64,000 nucleotides of DNA, taken from Bacteroidales bacterium. Lineage in GTDB: Bacteria; Bacteroidota; Bacteroidia; Bacteroidales; F082. Shown here piece by piece: positions 56,185 through 64,000 of the stretch. The position numbers and the translations under genes are program-made. Under the pieces are notes generated by a model. That model saw only the letters and a list, made by a program, of their open reading frames with translations. It had not been told where the DNA came from and did not search any database. The stretch lies in the NCBI GenBank assembly GCA_030690365.1, contig JAUYGX010000011.1, forward strand, positions 1 to 64,000, given 5' to 3'. Every line of letters begins with the position of its first letter. Position 1 is the stretch's first letter.

Positions 56185-56934
56185 TTACCTGTGTTTTAAT
56201 CTTCTCGTTAATTCGGTGGAGAAAACAAAGTCGTTTAACTCTTCGTTGGTGGTTTCGAGAATGCCCTGATGATCGCCTTCCCACCAAAGCTGCCCTTTGT
56301 AGAGATAAGCAATCTTTTGCCCGATCTGCAACACAGAGTTCATGTCGTGGGTGTTGATTACGGTGGTCATCTGAAATTTTTCGGTCAGTTCCGAAATCAG
56401 TTCATCAATTACTTCCGCAGTTTTCGGATCCAGGCCAGAGTTGGGTTCATCACAGAAAAGGTATTTAGGGTTTAACGCAATCGCCCTGGCGATGGCCACC
56501 CGTTTAATCATGCCTCCACTGATTTCAGCCGGATATTTGCTGTTTACATTTTCCAGGTTTACGTGCCTTAATACCTCATTTACACGTTCGCGTTTTTCTT
56601 CCAACGAATTGTTGGTGAACATGTTAAGCGGAAACATCACATTTTCCTCTACCGTATAGGAATCGAAAAGCGCTCCTCCCTGAAAAAGTACGCCCATTTC
56701 TTTGCGGACGCTTTTTTGATTTTTGCCTTTCAGAGTGGAAAATGGCCGTCCGTCGAAAGTGATTTCTCCTTCATCCACATCCAGCAAACCGATACAACAT
56801 TTCATCAAAACGGTCTTGCCAGATCCACTTTGACCGATAATCAGGTTGGTTTTCCCTTTTTCGAAAGTGGTAGAAATGTTTTTGAGAATTTCCTGACCCT
56901 CGAAGGATTTGGATATGTTTTTTACTTCGATCAT
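56185..56934 (-). CDS. mlaF: MlaF-like ABC transporter ATPase
   Basis: A 249-residue ABC ATPase: Walker A GQSGSGKT (36-43), signature SGGMIKRVAIARA, Walker B YLFCDEPNSGLD and the switch His in NTHD. Its start overlaps mlaE by four bases. With MlaE it forms the inner-membrane motor of a phospholipid or lipid transport system at the envelope. The substrate-binding MlaD (MCE) subunit is not in the window. Confidence 0.9.
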   Translation of the reverse strand: MIEVKNISKSFEGQEILKNISTTFEKGKTNLIIGQSGSGKTVLMKCCIGLLDVDEGEITFDGRPFSTLKGKNQKSVRKEMGVLFQGGALFDSYTVEENVMFPLNMFTNNSLEEKRERVNEVLRHVNLENVNSKYPAEISGGMIKRVAIARAIALNPKYLFCDEPNSGLDPKTAEVIDELISELTEKFQMTTVINTHDMNSVLQIGQKIAYLYKGQLWWEGDHQGILETTNEELNDFVFSTELTRRLKHR

Positions 56935-57665
56935 GTGAGCAGCATCTGGGTGAGCAACAAATCAAAAATAATGATCAATACGCTACTGATAACCACCGCC
57001 TGCGTACTGGCTTTCCCAACCTCTACCGAACCACCCTGGACGGTAAATCCCTTGTAGCCGGCCACAGAAGCCAGGATGAAGGCAAAAACCACCGTTTTAA
57101 TGAGTGCGTAAGTAATGGAAAACGGATCCCAAAACGACTGTAGCCCATCGACAAAGGCCACGGAAGTAACCTGTCCGGTGATGACTACGGCGAACCAGCC
57201 TCCGAACAAACCAACGCCCATCGAAAAGACGATGAGGATGGGATTGTAAATCATGGCAGCGGTTATTTTTGGGAGAATGAGGTAGTTAGCCGGATTTATC
57301 CCCATCACCTCCAGGGCATCAATTTGTTGCGTAACACGCATGGTTCCAATTTCAGAGGCTATGCTCGATCCCACTTTTCCAACCAGGATCAGGCTGATAA
57401 TGGTGGGCGAAAACTCAAGAATCATCATCTGTTTGGTGGTATAACCAATCAGCCACATGGGAACCAAAGGGTTGTCGATGTTGTAGGCTGTTTGCAGGGC
57501 AATGATGCCTCCGGTAAACAGGGAAATAAAGGCCACCAATCCGATGGAACTTACCCCAAGAGCCTGAAAATCAATAAGCAACTGCTTTCTGAAAACACGT
57601 CCTTTATCAGGTTTTTTAAAAGCCTGAAATATTATTAACAGGTATTGTCCTATTTCCTTAATCAT
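56931..57665 (-). CDS. mlaE: MlaE-family ABC permease
   Basis: A 244-residue MlaE permease with about five helices and motifs GGIIALQ and VGKVGSSIASEIGTMRVTQQIDALEVMGINP, which are strongly conserved in the family. It overlaps mlaF by four bases and begins 16 nt after the HMA-AraC gene, so the regulator may lead the operon. Confidence 0.93.
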   Translation of the reverse strand: MIKEIGQYLLIIFQAFKKPDKGRVFRKQLLIDFQALGVSSIGLVAFISLFTGGIIALQTAYNIDNPLVPMWLIGYTTKQMMILEFSPTIISLILVGKVGSSIASEIGTMRVTQQIDALEVMGINPANYLILPKITAAMIYNPILIVFSMGVGLFGGWFAVVITGQVTSVAFVDGLQSFWDPFSITYALIKTVVFAFILASVAGYKGFTVQGGSVEVGKASTQAVVISSVLIIIFDLLLTQMLLT

Positions 57666-57681
57666 GGTTCAATTCTTAGCG

Positions 57682-58320
57682 CTAAGGTATGTCTTTTTTA
57701 TGGACCGAAAGTATTTCGTCCTTGCCGATATAGTCCGCAAAGTTTTCTTTGCCCAGATGGTCGATAGATATCCTGTATTTGGCCGGGTTCCTTTTAAAAT
57801 CGGAAACAGAAATTCCGGCAACAGCCTTAAACTGTGTTGAAAGGTATTGCACACTGCTGTATCCCATCATAAATGCAATCTCACTCAACGAAAGTTCGTC
57901 TTCTTCGATCAACGATTTGATGCGTTCCACCTTGTGCAGGATGATGTACTTTTCGAGTGTAATGCCTTCATATTTAGAAAACAACGAAGAAAGATAGGGA
58001 TAGGTTTTGCCAAATTTGCCCACCAGATAATCTGAATTGCGCACCATGGCATTAAATGTGGTGTGATGTACCAGCGAAACAACACTTTTTTTGATTTCTT
58101 TTACCATGATGCCTTCCCGGTTCATGATCATCGGGAATCCGTTTTCAGCCAACATCTTTTCAATGGTTTCAACAGGTGTAGTGATGGGGTTAAAACTGAT
58201 AACCACTTCTCCCAGAGATATTTTCAATACTTTAACCCCCATCTCTTCCAAATCCATTTTGATCACGCGCTTACAGCAATCGCAAATCATGTTGTTGAGA
58301 TGGAGGGTTAATTTTTTCAT
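57682..58320 (-). CDS. HMA-like domain fused to AraC-type DNA-binding domain
   Basis: 212 residues. The N-terminal ~70 residues look like a ferredoxin-fold heavy-metal-associated domain with CDCC (13-16, giving a CxxC site) after MKKLTLHLNNMI. The C-terminal ~100 residues are an AraC-type HTH (SLSEIAFMMGYSSVQYLSTQFKAVAGISVSDFKRNP). It may sense copper or another soft metal, or a redox change, and bind DNA. ATG at 58320 used rather than TTG at 58329. It is 16 nt upstream of mlaE on the same strand. No copper pump or chaperone gene is seen nearby. Confidence 0.75.
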   Translation of the reverse strand: MKKLTLHLNNMICDCCKRVIKMDLEEMGVKVLKISLGEVVISFNPITTPVETIEKMLAENGFPMIMNREGIMVKEIKKSVVSLVHHTTFNAMVRNSDYLVGKFGKTYPYLSSLFSKYEGITLEKYIILHKVERIKSLIEEDELSLSEIAFMMGYSSVQYLSTQFKAVAGISVSDFKRNPAKYRISIDHLGKENFADYIGKDEILSVHKKDIP

Positions 58321-58440
58321 AGCGCACAAATATAGTATTTAAACCAAAATGCAAAGTGATACCCAAAATCAGCATCTTGTTTTGTTGACAATAAATTAGG
58401 TAATTTGCAGTTAATACTAAACTGAAAAAAGAAACCACCT

Positions 58441-60777
58441 ATGGTAAATATTAAACGACTTGCATTTTTAACTCTTGTATTGCTTTGGACATTGGCCGCC
58501 ACTGCTCAGGAAATTGGTATTGGTGAATGGCGGACACATTTGCCTTATAGCAATGTAATAGATGTGGCACTGGTTCATAACACCGTTTATGCGGCAACCC
58601 CGTACAGCATGTTTATTTATAATCAGGACGACAACAGCCTGTCGCGTTTCGACAAGGTAAAAGGTTTGAGTGATGTGGGAATCAACAAAATAGCCTACAA
58701 TCCTACTGTAGATGCCTTGATGGTAGCCTACTCGAATGCCAACCTTGATTTGGTTTATCCCAATGGAAGTGTAGTGAATATTTCGGATATCCGCGACAAG
58801 GAAATCCTTGGAAATAAAACCATCAACAATATCCTGATTAAAGACAAGTATGCCTATTTATCGTGTGGTTTTGGAGTTGTGGTGGTGGATATGAACAGAA
58901 TTGAAATTGCCGATACCTGGTATATCGGACCGGAAGGAAACGCCATTGATGTGATGGATTTGACTTTTAATGATACTGCTTATTTTGCCGCCACGGAAAG
59001 CGGGATTTATTTTGCTGAAATCAATGCGCCTAACCTGGCCGATTTTCAGGAATGGACCAAGGACAACAGGTTGAAATATCCCAACCTGAAGTATAACCTG
59101 ATTACCAGTTTCAGCGGAAAAATATTCACCAATTATTCGAGTAATTTGTATGCTGGCGACACCATGTTTGTATATGACGGAACAGCCTGGGATTATTTCG
59201 ATCGTGAGAGCAATGGTTTTCGATATCAGTTTAATGCAGTAGATAACAAGTTATTAGTTGTAAAACGCGGATATGTAGATGTTTATGATCATGATCTGGT
59301 AAAACTGATGTCTATTTATAAACCTTCTGATCAAACAATAAACCCCTTATCAGCGACAGCTGAAAACGATACTTATTGGATTGGAGATGCTAAATTGGGT
59401 CTTGCCAAGGTGGGGAACAATGGATGGAGTGGAGAGTATATGATACCAAACGGACCAGGGACAAAAAATATATTTGACCTGGATTGCGGAGGCCTTAATG
59501 TTTGGGTAGCACCGGGAGGTCACCAGTCAAACTGGGGGAAAAGTTATATGACGGATGGTATTTTTTCATCTTCAGATGGCAACTGGACAACGCACAATAG
59601 AGCCAACACCCCTGAATTGGGCCTCATCACCGACTTTGTTACCACTAAAGTTGATCCCAACAACCCGGATATTGCTTATGTTGGCAGCTGGGGCGGAGGG
59701 TTGGTGAAATTTGTAAACCATGAATTCAACACCTTATTTGATAAGCAAAATTCGTCGCTTCGGCCCTGGCTCAGCGATACCAATAATACACTGATCAGTG
59801 GGCTCGATTTCGACAGCAATCACAATCTTTGGGTGGCCAACTCGGGTGCCGGCAATCTGGTTTCGGTTATGAAAAACAATGGCGACTGGAAGTCGTACAA
59901 CCTGGGTGGTGCATTGAGCGGAGCCGATATCTCGGAGTTGATAGTGGATGATTACAATCAAAAGTGGATGATTAAACGAGCAGACGGTTTCATCATTGTA
60001 TTCAGCGATAACAACACACTGGACGATACCAGTGACGATCATACAAAAATTCTGAATTCAGCCACAGGTACCGGACATATTGCGGGCAACAAAGTATATT
60101 CGTTTGCCACCGATCTGGATGGCGAAGTATGGGTTGGTACCGACAAAGGGGTCTCTGTTTTCTATTCGCCTGAAAACATTTTTGTATCCGGTGTCAATTA
60201 TGATGCCCAGCAAATTCTCGTACCACGAAACGATGGCTCGGGACTTGCAGATATATTACTCGAAACAGAGCTTGTTACCGCCATTACTGTGGATGGTGCA
60301 AACCGCAAATGGATAGGCACCGAACGTACTGGTGTGTTCTTGATTTCACCTGATGGACTGGAAGAAATCCATCATTTTACAGCCGAAAACAGTCCGCTAC
60401 TTTCAAATCAAATTATCAGTATTGGCATCGATCAGAATGGTGAAGTGTATATTGGTACCGGCAACGGGCTTATTTCATATCGCAGCAGTGCCACGCCTCC
60501 CAATCCTCCCGGGACAAAGGTTTATGCTTATCCCAATCCGGTACGCGAAGATTATCACGGTGACATCGCTATCAAAGGTTTGGTAAGCGATTCGTTTATC
60601 AAAATTACCGACACGTATGGAAATCTGGTTTACCAGACAAAAAGTGAAGGTGGCCAGGCGGTATGGAATGGTAAGAATTTTGACGGCCGTGATGCTGCCA
60701 CAGGAGTGTATATGGTGTTTGCCTTTACGGCTGATAAATCTGAGAAGCTGGTTACCAAAATCCTGGTTGTCAGATAG
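58441..60777 (+). CDS. porZ: Type IX secretion system component PorZ
   Basis: A 778-residue cell-surface protein of the T9SS attachment complex. Signal peptide 1-22 (cut after ATA/Q), two beta-propeller domains (about 25-680; the start EIGIGEWRTHLPYSNVIDV is characteristic), and a C-terminal Ig-like sorting domain (about 690-778: YAYPNPVRED...GVYMVFAFT). In Porphyromonas, PorZ binds A-LPS and feeds it to the sortase PorU. PorU, PorV and PorQ genes are not in the window. It is divergent from the regulator gene. The final sequence AFTADKSEKLVTKILVVR fits a retained CTD. Confidence 0.88.
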   Translation: MVNIKRLAFLTLVLLWTLAATAQEIGIGEWRTHLPYSNVIDVALVHNTVYAATPYSMFIYNQDDNSLSRFDKVKGLSDVGINKIAYNPTVDALMVAYSNANLDLVYPNGSVVNISDIRDKEILGNKTINNILIKDKYAYLSCGFGVVVVDMNRIEIADTWYIGPEGNAIDVMDLTFNDTAYFAATESGIYFAEINAPNLADFQEWTKDNRLKYPNLKYNLITSFSGKIFTNYSSNLYAGDTMFVYDGTAWDYFDRESNGFRYQFNAVDNKLLVVKRGYVDVYDHDLVKLMSIYKPSDQTINPLSATAENDTYWIGDAKLGLAKVGNNGWSGEYMIPNGPGTKNIFDLDCGGLNVWVAPGGHQSNWGKSYMTDGIFSSSDGNWTTHNRANTPELGLITDFVTTKVDPNNPDIAYVGSWGGGLVKFVNHEFNTLFDKQNSSLRPWLSDTNNTLISGLDFDSNHNLWVANSGAGNLVSVMKNNGDWKSYNLGGALSGADISELIVDDYNQKWMIKRADGFIIVFSDNNTLDDTSDDHTKILNSATGTGHIAGNKVYSFATDLDGEVWVGTDKGVSVFYSPENIFVSGVNYDAQQILVPRNDGSGLADILLETELVTAITVDGANRKWIGTERTGVFLISPDGLEEIHHFTAENSPLLSNQIISIGIDQNGEVYIGTGNGLISYRSSATPPNPPGTKVYAYPNPVREDYHGDIAIKGLVSDSFIKITDTYGNLVYQTKSEGGQAVWNGKNFDGRDAATGVYMVFAFTADKSEKLVTKILVVR

Positions 60778-60917
60778 TAATTGACGCAAGCTTGAAGAAG
60801 GAAGACGGAAGCAGGGAATTGTCAAACAGGATTAAATAGTCAAAAAAGCAGAACCAATTAAAAGAAAATAACATTGTATTTTATATATCTTTATGGTCGG
60901 TATTAATCAGATCGACT

Positions 60918-62015
60918 ATGAAAGAAAAACCAGTTTACCTAAAAAATCACCCCATCTATTTATTTGCCGCCGGTTTTATCGTTATAGCCGGATTGCGGTT
61001 TGCCGCACCCATCATCAATCCGGTGCTCATGGCCGTGTTTGTCAGCATTATCATTTATCAACCCATCGATTGGCTGATCCGGAAAAAAGTAAACCGGACA
61101 CTTTCCATTGCACTGGTAATGGGAAGCCTGGCGGGTGTTTTGTTTGGATTAAGTGTTGTGATCAATCAATCGCTTAAGAAATTCACACTAAATCTGCCTG
61201 TTTATAAAGAAAAGATTAGTGCCGTAACCGAACAGATTGTTGAATGGTTAAATAGCTTGGGTGCCAATTTGCAACCCGACGATGTGCTTTCGAAATTTGG
61301 AGGAGGCAATGTGTTTGGCTATGCGGCCAATTTTCTGACCACTTTGGGCGGGGTGATGGGGCAGATAGTGTTGCTAATCCTGGTGGTTACCTTTGTTATA
61401 GGTGAATCAACCAGCTATGCAGTTAAACTAACGGCCATCCTGAAGAAACCCGATCAGTCGATGATCAACCTGGGACTGATCACCAAAAATGTACGCAATT
61501 ATCTGGGAATGAAAACCATCACGGGAAGTGTTGCCGGTATATTGGTGGCTTTGTTGATGGTGATTATGGATGTTCCTTATGCTGTTATCTGGGGATTGCT
61601 GGTATTTATCTTTCGGTTTATACCCAACATCGGATCTACTATTGCGGCCATTCCCATCATGATGTTTGTACTGATTCAAAACGGAATTTCGGGAGTGCTT
61701 TATGCTGGATTGGGATATGGAGCCATTAATTTTATTGTGGGACAAATTGTGGAACCCCGATTTCTGGCCAAAGGCATGGACTTAAGCACGCTGGTGGTAT
61801 TTCTTTCGTTGGTTTTTTGGGGTTGGGTATTTGGCGATATCGGTATGTTGCTATCTGTTCCCATCACCATGGCCATTAAGATTAGCCTCGGAAGCCGTAA
61901 GAAAACGCAATGGATTGCTGTATTGCTGGGTTCGGAGAAAAATGCACGCCAGGTACTGGCAAACAGGAAACAAAAAAGGATTACCCCTCACGACAGTGAA
62001 AGTCCGGCATTGTAA
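60918..62015 (+). CDS. AI-2E family (PerM/YdiK-like) membrane transporter
   Basis: 365 residues with about eight helices. The central block (LLVFIFRFIPNIGSTIAAIPIMM) and the later GYGAINFIVGQIVEPRFLAKG are signature stretches of the family. Members transport small molecules or sodium/protons; despite the name few import AI-2. It has no obvious operon partner. Confidence 0.92.
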   Translation: MKEKPVYLKNHPIYLFAAGFIVIAGLRFAAPIINPVLMAVFVSIIIYQPIDWLIRKKVNRTLSIALVMGSLAGVLFGLSVVINQSLKKFTLNLPVYKEKISAVTEQIVEWLNSLGANLQPDDVLSKFGGGNVFGYAANFLTTLGGVMGQIVLLILVVTFVIGESTSYAVKLTAILKKPDQSMINLGLITKNVRNYLGMKTITGSVAGILVALLMVIMDVPYAVIWGLLVFIFRFIPNIGSTIAAIPIMMFVLIQNGISGVLYAGLGYGAINFIVGQIVEPRFLAKGMDLSTLVVFLSLVFWGWVFGDIGMLLSVPITMAIKISLGSRKKTQWIAVLLGSEKNARQVLANRKQKRITPHDSESPAL

Positions 62016-62187
62016 TAAAGAGTTGATATTCGGTTAGTAACCGGATATTGCGATTGGCTTGAAAAGCCTTTCCAAAACACCATCCATTGCCATGCAGCTT
62101 TAGCCCATGGTTATCATAGTCGATTCTTCGTTTTTCCAGAGACTTTAATAGAACGGTACTCTGCACCTTGATGGTGATATAATCCAT
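61981..62187 (-). CDS. Possible small ORF of unknown function
   Basis: 68 residues, ATG start, overlapping the end of the AI-2E gene by 35 nt on the opposite strand but mostly in otherwise empty sequence. It begins MDYITIKVQSTVLL and has no signal, helix or motif I know. It may be chance; no promoter or coding signal strongly supports it. Confidence 0.22.
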   Translation of the reverse strand: MDYITIKVQSTVLLKSLEKRRIDYDNHGLKLHGNGWCFGKAFQANRNIRLLTEYQLFITMPDFHCREG

Positions 62188-62273
62188 GAAAATCTGTTAT
62201 CTCCCAGAAGACCCAACGATGTTTATGAAGAATACAGATTAGCTTCATTAAAATTCAAAATCAAATATAATAG

Positions 62274-62281
62274 TACTTTTG
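62274..62281 (+). promoter_or_regulatory. -7 element of the LtaS-like gene
   Basis: TACTTTTG, a match to TAnnTTTG, 17 nt before the ATG at 62299. No clear TTG at -33. Confidence 0.45.
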
Positions 62282-62298
62282 CGCCCTAATCCTTAAGA

Positions 62299-64000
62299 AT
62301 GAAAGTGGTTGTTTTTGGGCTTTTGAAGCGATTGATGTTCTGGCTGGTGTTTTTTGCCCTGCTAAGAATGGTCTTTTTGGCTTATTACCGCGAAACCATC
62401 CTGCTGGATGAAATTTCATTTACAGAAGTACTTTCCACTTTTTGGAATGCACTGGCTCTTGACCTTTCCACCGCTTGTTATTTGCTGATTATCTCGTATT
62501 TTTTTCTGATGATGTATCAGTTTACCCATCTCAAAATCATCATCAAAGCCGATCGGATATTTGCCCTGTTCATCATGTTGATATACGCCTTGATTTCTAC
62601 GGCAGAACTTGGCCTGTATGCCGAATGGAAGACCAAACTATCCTACAAAGCACTGAGTTATTTGAACAATCCGAGTGAGGTTTTTAATTCCATATCCACC
62701 ATGCTCTTTTTCGCCTTAATAGTCTTTTGGCTGATTCAGGCATTGCTGCCAAATATTTTTTATCGCCGTTTTGTGGCCAATGAAATCACCTTAAAACCGA
62801 CTTCATCCGGCTCGGCCTGGTGGACGCTTCTCTTTGTTCCGGGGTTTCTATTTGTTGGGTTAAGGGGTGGTTTAAGCGAAATCCCCATTACCACCAGCAC
62901 ATCTTATTTTAGCAAACATCAAATCCTGAATTTAGCGGCCGTCAACTCTGGTAATAATATGATGGCGAGCATATTAAACTCATATTACATTGAAAAAAAC
63001 AACCCATTTATCACGCTTCCCGATCAGGAAGCACGAGACATTGTGGCTGAACTGCACCGCGTAGAAGGCGACAGCACAGTTAAACTGATCGACCCCGACA
63101 GGCCCAACATCGTGATTCTGCTGCTCGAAAGCTGGTCGGCCGATCTGGTTGAATCGCTGGGTGGCGAACCGGGAATTACACCCAACTTCAGGGAACTGGA
63201 AAAGGAAGGTCTTTTGTTTACCCGCTTTTATGCCAGCGGAAACCGGTCGCAGCAAGCCATGGGCTCACTCTTTTCCGGCTTGCCCGGCCTGCCCATCACC
63301 ACCATCACCGACCATCCAGAAAAATATCCCGCCCTGCCCAGTTTTATCAAAGACATTAAAAAAGAGGGCTACTATACCAGCTTTTACTTCGGTGGGCAGT
63401 TGAATTACGGGAATATCCGAAGTTATTTGATGTCCACCGGATTTGACGAAATTACCGAAGGCAAGGACCTGCCTTCATCATTTGATCGCGGAAAGCTGGG
63501 TGTGCACGATGAATACCTGTTCAGGTATATGGCCACGAAACTGAACGATCAACCGCAGCCTTTTTTCACCACCATTTTCACCCTGAGCTCGCATTCACCT
63601 TATGACATGCCCATGGAAGAGGTGATACACTGGCCAATGGCAGAGAAGGCGTTTGTTAACTCGGCTCATTATACCGACAAAGCTTTGGGTGAGTTTTTTA
63701 ATCTGTCGAAACAACAGCCGTGGTACAATAACACGCTCTTTTTGGTGATGGCCGATCACAGTCACCGAACGTACCGCAATCATCCACTGGGATCGTTTGA
63801 GCACCACAAAATACCTTTGCTGATACTCGGCGGTGCCCTGAAGCCTGAATTTAAAAATCAGGTTTATAGCCAAGTGTCCGGAAATACGGACATTACAGCC
63901 ACCTTGTTGTCGCAACTCAACATGGATCATTCGGCCTATATCTGGAGCAAGGATTTGTTGAATGATTATTATAAACCCTTTGCATTCTTTGAATTAAATG
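62299..64000 (+). CDS. LtaS-like sulfatase-domain membrane phosphotransferase (3' end cut by window)
   Basis: An open frame of 567 codons from ATG 62299 to the window edge; the 3' end is missing. About five N-terminal helices (residues 5-200) precede a sulfatase-superfamily catalytic domain like that of lipoteichoic acid synthase and phosphoglycerol transferases. Catalytic-site residues can be matched: Glu277 in LLLESW, nucleophile Ser317 in GNRSQQAM (Thr in LtaS), Asp486 and His487 in MADHSHRT. Together with FSGLPGLP this is a typical LtaS-like fold. In a Gram-negative it more likely modifies a membrane or surface glycan with a phospho-group than makes lipoteichoic acid. Confidence 0.88.
   Translation, partial: MKVVVFGLLKRLMFWLVFFALLRMVFLAYYRETILLDEISFTEVLSTFWNALALDLSTACYLLIISYFFLMMYQFTHLKIIIKADRIFALFIMLIYALISTAELGLYAEWKTKLSYKALSYLNNPSEVFNSISTMLFFALIVFWLIQALLPNIFYRRFVANEITLKPTSSGSAWWTLLFVPGFLFVGLRGGLSEIPITTSTSYFSKHQILNLAAVNSGNNMMASILNSYYIEKNNPFITLPDQEARDIVAELHRVEGDSTVKLIDPDRPNIVILLLESWSADLVESLGGEPGITPNFRELEKEGLLFTRFYASGNRSQQAMGSLFSGLPGLPITTITDHPEKYPALPSFIKDIKKEGYYTSFYFGGQLNYGNIRSYLMSTGFDEITEGKDLPSSFDRGKLGVHDEYLFRYMATKLNDQPQPFFTTIFTLSSHSPYDMPMEEVIHWPMAEKAFVNSAHYTDKALGEFFNLSKQQPWYNNTLFLVMADHSHRTYRNHPLGSFEHHKIPLLILGGALKPEFKNQVYSQVSGNTDITATLLSQLNMDHSAYIWSKDLLNDYYKPFAFFELN

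Noticed and set aside
58381-58407. Promoter of porZ
   Set aside because: TTTG and TAATTTG are present, but the -7 box is one base short and the spacer is about 16 nt; too weak to list.
1-64000. tRNA, rRNA, insertion sequences, phage, toxin-antitoxin or restriction genes
   Set aside because: Looked for characteristic proteins and cloverleaf or terminal-repeat patterns by eye; none seen. A covariance-model scan would be decisive.

Overview
The window looks like a stretch of chromosome from a free-living or host-associated member of the Bacteroidota (order Bacteroidales/Marinilabiliales type). This rests on the following: PorZ of the type IX secretion system, an S46 dipeptidyl-peptidase, an UpxY-type NusG paralogue, a DUF3098 gene between ftsX and uppP, lipoprotein signal peptides everywhere, very few Shine-Dalgarno sequences, and recurring Bacteroidota-type promoters (TTG, about 20 nt, TAnnTTTG; several read TATCTTTG). 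I see no tRNA, rRNA, CRISPR array, integrase, transposase or phage gene. The genus cannot be told from the sequence alone.

Layout. 1-11.5 kb: an acyltransferase-like membrane protein, queA, ispD, a glycosyltransferase/flippase-like pair on the minus strand, divergent ruvC, then an arginase-fold protein and topA, and a secreted metallophosphatase-like protein. 11.7-20 kb: an exopolysaccharide locus (Wza-like and Wzc-like proteins, a WlbA-like sugar-nucleotide dehydrogenase, UpxY) followed by its own-promoter sulfate-activation operon (cysD, cysN-C fusion, coupled lipoprotein). 20-31 kb: a coiled-coil membrane protein, a membrane-anchored MutS-family ATPase, a lamin-tail surface protein, asd-ribF, a C69 dipeptidase and a TlpA-like thioredoxin lipoprotein. 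31-38 kb (minus strand): S46 peptidase with manC, an SprT-like metalloprotein with a previously unlisted 58-residue lipoprotein, truB-uppP, DUF3098, ftsX. 38.5-42.6 kb: tetraheme cytochrome, Tat-exported four-cluster ferredoxin and NrfD-like subunit, then a DUF2339 membrane protein. 43-55 kb: a small monooxygenase, an AT-rich orphan, a 2008-residue alpha-2-macroglobulin-like lipoprotein, a U32 protein, alkaline phosphatase, a GT-C membrane protein. 55-64 kb: sixA, cvpA, mlaF, mlaE, an HMA-AraC fusion regulator (minus strand), porZ, an AI-2E family permease and a sulfatase/LtaS-like phosphotransferase that runs off the right edge.

Most genes are housekeeping or envelope functions. The theme worth following is that several proteins keep a known fold but have lost the residues that define its chemistry: the arginase-like protein (3 of 6 metal ligands changed), the purple-acid-phosphatase-like protein (3 of 5 metal motifs gone), the alpha-2-macroglobulin (no CxEQ thioester) and the APS-kinase domain of CysN-C (altered P-loop and DGD motif). 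Also notable are the 14-unit Tyr-Gly hexanucleotide repeat in the Wzc tail, the MutS relative with predicted membrane helices and a 47-nt near-perfect palindrome at 49988-50034. I did not find a clear, complete and wholly new multi-gene system; the best candidates for undescribed biology are these altered-active-site proteins and the small lipoprotein at 35072-35248.
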